DNA of 6,132 nt from Burkholderiaceae bacterium. Its GTDB lineage: Bacteria; Pseudomonadota; Gammaproteobacteria; Burkholderiales; Burkholderiaceae. The translations under genes and the position numbers were made by a program. The DNA lies in contig JANWUU010000227.1 in the NCBI GenBank assembly GCA_025057735.1, positions 1-6,132 of the forward strand, written 5' to 3'. Below the pieces are notes generated by a model. It ran no database searches. It was not told the DNA's origin and saw nothing but the letters and a program-made list of their open reading frames with translations. How positions within the stretch are numbered: position 1 is the first letter of the stretch; every line of letters starts with the position of its first letter. This document shows positions 1 to 4,014 of the stretch, piece by piece.

Positions 1-164
1 AAGCCGCGCGGCAGGGCGCCGCCGATGCCGCCGGTCGCCCACAGGTACAGCAGCGCGCCGGCGACGTTGACCGCAACGACCACCGCGACCACCGCCAGCG
101 CGAACAGCGCGAGCAGGCGGCGGCTCGCGCGGCGGGCGAGCTCCTGCTGCTCGAAAAAATCCAT
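1..164 (-). CDS. Probable M48-family membrane metallopeptidase, N-terminal fragment (cut by window edge)
   Basis: Only the first 54 codons are in the window; the rest lies beyond base 1. The ATG at 164-162 opens a frame beginning MDFFEQQELARRASRR, followed by a long hydrophobic stretch (about residues 17-45, rich in A, V and L) that looks like a first transmembrane helix with a basic cytoplasmic flank. Known context: in Betaproteobacteria and relatives a gene encoding an M48-type zinc metallopeptidase with an N-terminal membrane segment, often starting with a similar MDFFE-like sequence, commonly follows lemA. Neither the HExxH zinc site nor any catalytic part is visible, so the assignment rests on the N-terminus and on its place 27 bases after lemA. 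No clear Shine-Dalgarno precedes the ATG, because the gap is occupied by a GC-rich inverted repeat. A different multi-pass membrane protein remains possible. Confidence 0.7.
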   Translation of the reverse strand, partial: MDFFEQQELARRASRRLLALFALAVVAVVVAVNVAGALLYLWATGGIGGALPRG

Positions 165-167
165 CGC

Positions 168-191
168 GCCGGCCGCCGGCCCGCGGCCGGC
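168..191 (-). other. GC-rich inverted repeat (hairpin) between lemA and the downstream peptidase gene
   Basis: A perfect 9-bp inverted repeat, with arms at 168-176 (gccggccgc) and 183-191 (gcggccggc) and a 6-base loop, fills nearly the whole gap between the lemA stop (194-192) and the next ATG (164-162). Every pair is G-C, so the RNA stem should be very stable. It covers the place where a ribosome binding site would be. The first run of six U in the transcript comes about 8 bases beyond the stem, inside the next gene, which is too far for a standard intrinsic terminator. It may lower translation of the second gene, protect the lemA mRNA end, or be chance in GC-rich DNA. The function is inferred. 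Confidence 0.45.
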
Positions 192-779
192 TCAGAACTG
201 CACCCTTACCGGCTTGCGCTCCTCGGGCGCCTCGGTGGCCTGCAGCAGCTCGGCGGGCTTGAACGAAAAGAGGCCGGCGATGAGATTCGAGGGAAACTGC
301 TCCACGGCGGTGTTAAAGGCCATCACCGCGTCGTTGAACGCCTGGCGCGCAAAGGCGATGCGGTTCTCGGTGCCGGTCAGTTCTTCCGACAGCTGCATCA
401 TGTTGGCGTTGGCCTTCAGGTCCGGATAGGCCTCCGCCAGCGCGAACAGCTTGGCGAGCGCACCGGAGAGCGCCCCCTCGGCCGCCACCAGGCCCTGCAT
501 GGCGGCGGCATTGCCCGGATCGGCCGCGGCGGCGGCGTGGGCGGCCACCGCCGAATTGCGCGCGCGGATCACCGCCTCCAGCGTTTCGCGCTCGTGTTTC
601 ATGTAGGCCTTGGCGGTCTCAACCAGGTTCGGGATCAGGTCGTAGCGGCGCTTCAGCTGCACGTCGATCTGCGCGAAGGCGTTCCGGAAGCGGTTGCGCA
701 AATCGACCAGGCGGTTGTAGGCGCCGACGGCCCAGAAGATCACGACCGCGAGCAGCGCGAAGAAAATCAGCCAGCCCAT
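192..779 (-). CDS. lemA: LemA family membrane protein
   Basis: A 195-residue protein matching the LemA family along its whole length. An N-terminal hydrophobic helix (about residues 2-20) anchors it. Then come the hallmark blocks: YNRLVDLRNR (21-30), the QIDVQLKRRYDLIPNLVET region (37-55), AEAYPDLKANANM (115-127), ELTGTENRIAFAR (133-145) and FPSNLIAGLFSF (162-173). The mostly helical body is expected to form a long bundle outside the membrane. The molecular role of LemA is poorly defined; the family is very often encoded beside M48 peptidases or TPM-domain proteins, and the same pairing appears here. The start is supported by a strong Shine-Dalgarno (AAGGAGG, 786-792) six bases before the ATG. 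The gene lies 59 bases after the BON lipoprotein gene, so it may be in the same transcript or have its own promoter; I see no convincing promoter in that gap. The length is normal for the family. Confidence 0.95.
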   Translation of the reverse strand: MGWLIFFALLAVVIFWAVGAYNRLVDLRNRFRNAFAQIDVQLKRRYDLIPNLVETAKAYMKHERETLEAVIRARNSAVAAHAAAAADPGNAAAMQGLVAAEGALSGALAKLFALAEAYPDLKANANMMQLSEELTGTENRIAFARQAFNDAVMAFNTAVEQFPSNLIAGLFSFKPAELLQATEAPEERKPVRVQF

Positions 780-785
780 GCTCGT

Positions 786-792
786 CCTCCTT
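786..792 (-). promoter_or_regulatory. Shine-Dalgarno of lemA
   Basis: The minus strand reads AAGGAGG, six bases before the lemA ATG. It is a near-perfect anti-16S match and the strongest ribosome site in the window. It fixes the lemA start and predicts efficient translation. Confidence 0.85.
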
Positions 793-838
793 GGGTGCGC
801 GGCCGGTGGCCAGAGCCAGCGATTATCCGCGAAGCCGC

Positions 839-1474
839 CTACCGGCGCGCCGGCGCTGTTCCGCCGCCGCCCTGGATGGCCGCCAGCTCCTCGGCGGTCA
901 GATAGTCAAACACCTTCACCACCTTGTTGACACCGGAGACGCGGCTTGCCACGAGGGCGGCGGCATCCCCCTCCTCGACCGTGACGCGCCCGAGCAGGTA
1001 GACGATGCCGCGCTCGGTGGTGACCTTGACGGCCCCCAGCGGCACTGCCTGTTCTTTTAGCAACGCAGCGCGTACCTTGGCGCTGATCGCGATGTCATTG
1101 TTGCGTACCGTAGCCGGCGACAGCTCGCGCACCTGTAGCTCGTTGACGACCTCACGCACATTTTCACCTTGCTGCGCGATGCGTTCCACCTCGCGGTAGA
1201 TGGCGTCGTTGATCACCTGACCCGTCAGCAGCACCTTGCGGTTATAAGAGGTCACGTAAACGCTGATCTCCTCGCCTCCCTTGAAGCGGCCGTAAATCGC
1301 GCGGTCCAGCCGCCGTTCGATCGCCTCGTCCTCGAGCTGGATGCCGACCGAGCGGCGGTCCACCGCCACCGCTGCCGCCCCCACCGCAGCGCCGATGGCC
1401 AGCGGCACACAAGCCGACAGCACTCCGCCCGCAAGCACCGCCACGGCCAACACCATCCCTGTCCGACTACGCAT
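839..1474 (-). CDS. dolP: BON-domain outer-membrane lipoprotein, DolP (YraP)-like
   Basis: A 211-residue lipoprotein. It has a basic N-region (MRSRTG), a hydrophobic core, and a lipobox LSAC with the lipidated cysteine at residue 22. The next residue is Val rather than Asp, so Lol transport to the inner leaflet of the outer membrane is expected. Two BON domains follow, roughly residues 47-116 and 126-193, each with the beta-strand pattern around VLLTGQV (81-87) and VYLLGRV (158-164). E. coli DolP (191 residues) has the same plan; it binds anionic phospholipid, supports outer-membrane integrity and influences the BAM machinery. The start is backed by AGAGGAG at 1481-1487, six bases before ATG. 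The tail (about 195-211) is Gly/Ala/Pro/Arg-rich and probably disordered. The gene follows yraN by 30 bases on the same strand, as dolP does in E. coli except that diaA is missing between them. Orthology to dolP is inferred from domain plan plus synteny; OsmY-like BON proteins are the alternative, but they lack lipidation. Confidence 0.88.
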   Translation of the reverse strand: MRSRTGMVLAVAVLAGGVLSACVPLAIGAAVGAAAVAVDRRSVGIQLEDEAIERRLDRAIYGRFKGGEEISVYVTSYNRKVLLTGQVINDAIYREVERIAQQGENVREVVNELQVRELSPATVRNNDIAISAKVRAALLKEQAVPLGAVKVTTERGIVYLLGRVTVEEGDAAALVASRVSGVNKVVKVFDYLTAEELAAIQGGGGTAPARR

Positions 1475-1480
1475 CTGGTA

Positions 1481-1487
1481 CTCCTCT
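1481..1487 (-). promoter_or_regulatory. Shine-Dalgarno of the BON lipoprotein gene
   Basis: AGAGGAG on the minus strand lies six bases before the ATG at 1474-1472. Together with the charged N-region and lipobox that follow, it supports this start. Confidence 0.75.
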
Positions 1488-1504
1488 GCTGTGATCAGGC
1501 CCGT

Positions 1505-1900
1505 CTAGCCGATGCCGAAGGCGTCGCGGATCCATTCGCGCACCCCACCCGCATCCGCGGTGATAACGTCAAACCGGCACGGCGGCACCGTGCGCTGTGC
1601 TGCGTGCAGCTGCGAAAGATAACGCTGCGCTGCGCGCATCAGCCGCCGCTGCTTGCGCATATCCACGCTGGCAGCCCCACCGCCGAAGTCCTCCCGTGTG
1701 CGCAGCCGCACCTCGACAAACACCAGCGTACCGCAATCGTCAGCGACAATGTCGAGCTCCCCCTCGGGAAAGCGCACGTTGCGCGCTAGCACGCGGCAAC
1801 CATGCGCCTGCAGATACACGCAGGCAGCGTCCTCGGCTGCTGCGCCTGCGCGTTGCTTTGGCGTGCGCACGCCGCTGGCGCGCCGGCGAAGATAGCTCAT
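1505..1900 (-). CDS. yraN: YraN / UPF0102 family protein, predicted endonuclease-like fold
   Basis: A 131-residue protein, the same length as E. coli YraN. Conserved features are visible in order: an acidic residue in the first helix (GAAAEDAACVYL, 19-30), the core RNVRFPEGELDIVADD (40-55), FVEVRLR (61-67), the GGGAASVDMRKQRRL segment (73-87), and the C-terminal CRFDV...VREWIRDAF (108-128). The fold resembles Holliday-junction-resolvase-type PD-(D/E)XK nucleases. Here E48, D50 and E63 would be the metal-site acidic residues, and the lysine position of a classic ExK is V64-R65, as is common in this family. The cellular role is not established. The frame stays open upstream to 2044, but ATG 1900 is chosen because it overlaps the lpoA stop as ATGA, has GGAGGG at 1907-1912 before it, and gives the family's usual length. 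Translation is probably coupled to lpoA. Confidence 0.93.
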   Translation of the reverse strand: MSYLRRRASGVRTPKQRAGAAAEDAACVYLQAHGCRVLARNVRFPEGELDIVADDCGTLVFVEVRLRTREDFGGGAASVDMRKQRRLMRAAQRYLSQLHAAQRTVPPCRFDVITADAGGVREWIRDAFGIG

Positions 1901-3087
1901 CGTGGGCCCTCCAGCCGCTGCGGGCGGCCGTCGCGAAACACCGCCGCCATCGGCTGCCGTTCCACGCGGGGCGAGCGCTCGCGCTGCACGCGCAGCCAGC
2001 CGGTGACGCCGTCCAGCTCGAAGGCGCGGCGACCCTGCAGCCATTCGGCCATCAACCGATAAGCATCAATGCCGAGCGCGTACAGCCGCTGCAGCTCCGC
2101 CGACAGCGCAGCTTTCGGACGCGGATAAATCGCCACCGCGGGATGCTCAGGCGCCAGCAGCCACGGCATATCCACGAATCGCACCCCCTGCAGCTCGGCG
2201 GCCAGCAGGCTGCCCGCCGCCTCACCGAGATTCACCTGGGAGGTTGCATACATCGGTAACTGCGGCGGCAGCCGTGGGCGCAGAAAGGCTGCCTCGCGGG
2301 CATCCAGCGCCGCGAGCACCGCTTCGACCTGCAGTTGCGCCAGCTGCTGCTCCAGCGTCTGCAAGACGCCATAGCCGACTTTAACCTGCAGCGCCACCGC
2401 GCGTTCGCCGTGCTCGCGCAACGCCTGCTGAAAGGCCACGGTCATCCGACGCGCCAGCGCCGACTCGCCGGTCAGCAGCAAAAATCGCGCCGCTGCGCCG
2501 GAGCGTGCCGGCGGCAGCTCGCGCACCGCCAGCGCTACGGCGTGGCGCGCTTCCGTCTCGATCGCTAACCCGAAGGCAAGCGTATCGGGGGCAAGCGCCG
2601 CGTCCTGCTCCGGCAGATTCAGCGTCACGATCGGCAGCGGCGCGCTGACGCGGCCTTCGCCGAGGGAATTGGCCAATGAACGGGTCAGAGGCCCGATGGC
2701 AAGTCGCGCACCCCGTTGGGCTGCGCCGGCCAGCGCGCTGCGCAGGTGCGCCGCATCGTCCTCGATCCGAATCACTTGGATAGACACCGGCGCCGGCGCT
2801 GTGCGATGGGCGGCGAAGAAGCCCTCCTGCACGGCGTCGGCGGCGCGCGCAAACGGCGTATTTGGGGCTGGCAACACGAGCACCACGGGCAGCGGCGACT
2901 GCGTGGGCAAGCTCGGCGCCGAGGCCGACATCAGGCGCGGCGCCGCTTTCACCTGGCCAGCCGGCGCCGACTCAACGCTGCGCGTGCTCGCCGTTGGCGC
3001 CGGCGGCGGTGTGTTTGCCGGCGTCTGGGCGCAAGCACACAATGCGGCAAGGCAAACGCTTACAGAAGACGGCAGGCACAGATTCAT
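1897..3087 (-). CDS. lpoA: Penicillin-binding protein activator LpoA (LppC/YraM family lipoprotein)
   Basis: A 396-residue lipoprotein of the LppC family. In E. coli, LpoA reaches through the periplasm to stimulate the peptidoglycan synthase PBP1a. After a short signal peptide with probable lipobox LCAC (cysteine 19) comes a Pro/Ala/Ser-rich linker (about 21-65). A periplasmic-binding-protein-like domain follows: LPVVLVLPAPNTPFARAADA (66-85), IGPLTR (131-136), IVTLNLP (153-159), YATSQVN (280-286), GVRFVDMPWLL (301-311), LYALGIDAYRL (335-345) and LDGVTGWL (358-365). E. coli LpoA (678 residues) also has an N-terminal TPR-like domain, which is missing here; this matches shorter betaproteobacterial members. 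The frame is open to 3264, but those extra codons lie opposite rsmI and would bury the signal peptide. ATG 3087 has no visible Shine-Dalgarno, and its signal peptide has no Lys or Arg before the hydrophobic core and four cysteines (4, 12, 17, 19), so the exact start is less certain than the gene. Confidence 0.92.
   Translation of the reverse strand: MNLCLPSSVSVCLAALCACAQTPANTPPPAPTASTRSVESAPAGQVKAAPRLMSASAPSLPTQSPLPVVLVLPAPNTPFARAADAVQEGFFAAHRTAPAPVSIQVIRIEDDAAHLRSALAGAAQRGARLAIGPLTRSLANSLGEGRVSAPLPIVTLNLPEQDAALAPDTLAFGLAIETEARHAVALAVRELPPARSGAAARFLLLTGESALARRMTVAFQQALREHGERAVALQVKVGYGVLQTLEQQLAQLQVEAVLAALDAREAAFLRPRLPPQLPMYATSQVNLGEAAGSLLAAELQGVRFVDMPWLLAPEHPAVAIYPRPKAALSAELQRLYALGIDAYRLMAEWLQGRRAFELDGVTGWLRVQRERSPRVERQPMAAVFRDGRPQRLEGPR
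1907..1912 (-). promoter_or_regulatory. Shine-Dalgarno of yraN, inside the end of lpoA
   Basis: GGAGGG on the minus strand lies six bases before the yraN ATG and within the last codons of lpoA. It decides the start in favour of ATG 1900 over the longer open frame to 2044. Confidence 0.7.
3015..3043 (+). promoter_or_regulatory. Candidate sigma70-type promoter for rsmI, inside lpoA
   Basis: TTGCCG (3015-3020) and CACAAT (3038-3043) are separated by 17 bases; each matches the consensus at 4 of 6 positions. Transcription would start near 3050, giving a leader of about 35 bases before ATG 3086. There is no intergenic space, so a promoter for rsmI must lie in lpoA coding DNA. Matches of this quality also arise by chance. 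Confidence 0.3.
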
Positions 3088-4000
3088 GCAAGACGCAGAC
3101 AACTGGCGCAGCGATGCATTGATTGCCGCCAGCGGCGTGGCGGCGCAAGTGCTCGCCCCGGCGGCATTGTATGTAGTGGCTACTCCGATCGGTAACCTGG
3201 CCGACGTTACGTTGCGTGCGCTGTGGGTGCTATCGCATGTGGATGCGATCGCCGCTGAGGACACGCGGCAGACGCGACAACTGCTGGCGCGTTATCGCAT
3301 CCCTATTCCGACGCACGGATTACTCGCCGCGCACGCGCACAACGAGCGCGGCGTCATCGAGCGCATCGTCGCGTTGCTGGCAGCCGGCTGCCGCGTGGCG
3401 CTCGTCAGCGATGCCGGCACGCCGGCGATCTCGGATCCCGGCGCGCGCATCGTACGGACTGCGCGCGCGGCTGGTCATGCGGTCGTGCCCGTGCCGGGGC
3501 CAAGCAGCCTAACCGCGGTGCTGTCGGTGGCAGGGCTCGAACATGGCGCGGTGCGCTTTATCGGCTTTTTGCCCGCATCCCCGCGCGAACGCGACCGAGC
3601 GCTGGCGGCGATTGCCGCCGACGTCGATGCCACCGTGTTGTTTGAGGCGCCGCACCGGCTACGCGCCACCTTGAGCGCGCTAGCAGCGGTGCTGCCGGCT
3701 GAGCGCCGCGTGCTGATTGCGCGCGAACTGACGAAAAAATTCGAGCGCATCGAGCAGCTGACGGCCGCTGCCTTACCCGATTTTGCCGAGCGGCACGCCC
3801 CGCGCGGTGAATATGTGCTGCTGGTCGAAGGGGCGCCTGCCGAAGTCGCGCCCTCGCTGGATCCCAGCACGCGACGTTGGTTGGTGGCGCTGGCGCAGGC
3901 GCTGCCACCGGCACGGGCGGCAGCGGTCGCCGCGCAGGCCACTGGCCTGCCGCGCGACCTTCTGTACCGCACCCTCACTCAAAAAGCACAGGCCAATTGA
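3086..4000 (+). CDS. rsmI: 16S rRNA (cytidine(1402)-2'-O)-methyltransferase RsmI
   Basis: A 304-residue SAM-dependent methyltransferase of the tetrapyrrole-methylase fold. In E. coli it puts the 2'-O-methyl on C1402 in the 30S decoding centre. Family blocks are all present: ALYVVATPIGNLADVTLRAL (27-46), AAEDTRQTRQLL (56-67), HAHNE (83-87), GCRVALVSDAGTPAISDPGA (101-120), VPVPGPSSL (134-142), FIGFLP (158-163), TVLFEAPHRL (183-192), ARELTKKFE (212-220) and RGEYVLLVEG (240-249). The last 45 or so residues fit the helical HTH-like C-terminal extension of the family. E. coli RsmI has 286 residues. The frame is open back to 2669, but that part is antisense to lpoA and has no family similarity. ATG 3086 gives a 26-residue lead before the conserved strand, acceptable for Betaproteobacteria, with a weak GGCAGG (3071-3076) upstream. 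TTG 3119, GTG 3137 or GTG 3149 are alternative starts. The gene diverges from lpoA, as in E. coli. Confidence 0.96.
   Translation: MQDADNWRSDALIAASGVAAQVLAPAALYVVATPIGNLADVTLRALWVLSHVDAIAAEDTRQTRQLLARYRIPIPTHGLLAAHAHNERGVIERIVALLAAGCRVALVSDAGTPAISDPGARIVRTARAAGHAVVPVPGPSSLTAVLSVAGLEHGAVRFIGFLPASPRERDRALAAIAADVDATVLFEAPHRLRATLSALAAVLPAERRVLIARELTKKFERIEQLTAAALPDFAERHAPRGEYVLLVEGAPAEVAPSLDPSTRRWLVALAQALPPARAAAVAAQATGLPRDLLYRTLTQKAQAN
3166..3195 (-). promoter_or_regulatory. Candidate promoter for lpoA-yraN, inside rsmI
   Basis: On the minus strand TACAAT (3171-3166, 5 of 6 to the -10 consensus) is preceded after 18 bases by TTACCG (3195-3190, 3 of 6 to the -35). Transcription would start near 3159, about 70 bases before the lpoA ATG. 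The -10 is good, but it overlaps conserved rsmI codons (LYVVATPIGN), so it may be coincidental. If real, its transcript and that of rsmI would be complementary over about 110 bases at their 5' ends. Confidence 0.3.
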
Positions 4001-4014
4001 GCAACGGCAGCGCC

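Noticed and set aside
25..429. 134-codon plus-strand frame at the left edge
   Set aside because: It is antisense to the lemA and peptidase genes, Ser/Ala/Arg-rich, with no ribosome site or domain.
780..838. Possible terminator or promoter between the BON lipoprotein gene and lemA
   Set aside because: Only a short, weak GC stem (ggcc-acc-ggcc type) without a U-run, and no paired -35/-10 of acceptable quality, could be seen.
1169..1789. 206-codon plus-strand frame across dolP and yraN
   Set aside because: It spans two well-supported minus-strand genes and the gap between them, and its composition is that of antisense GC-rich DNA.
1901..2044. Longer start for yraN
   Set aside because: The extra residues are Arg/Ala/Gly-rich, overlap lpoA, and have no family match; ATG 1900 has a Shine-Dalgarno and ATGA coupling.
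2669..3085. N-terminal extension of the rsmI frame by 139 codons
   Set aside because: It lies wholly opposite lpoA coding sequence, shows no methylase similarity, and would add a low-complexity Ala/Arg/Gly stretch before a family that starts near the conserved LYVVATPIGN strand.
3088..3264. N-terminal extension of the lpoA frame by 59 codons
   Set aside because: It lies opposite rsmI and would place the lipoprotein signal peptide internally; the ATG at 3087 immediately precedes the hydrophobic segment and lipobox.
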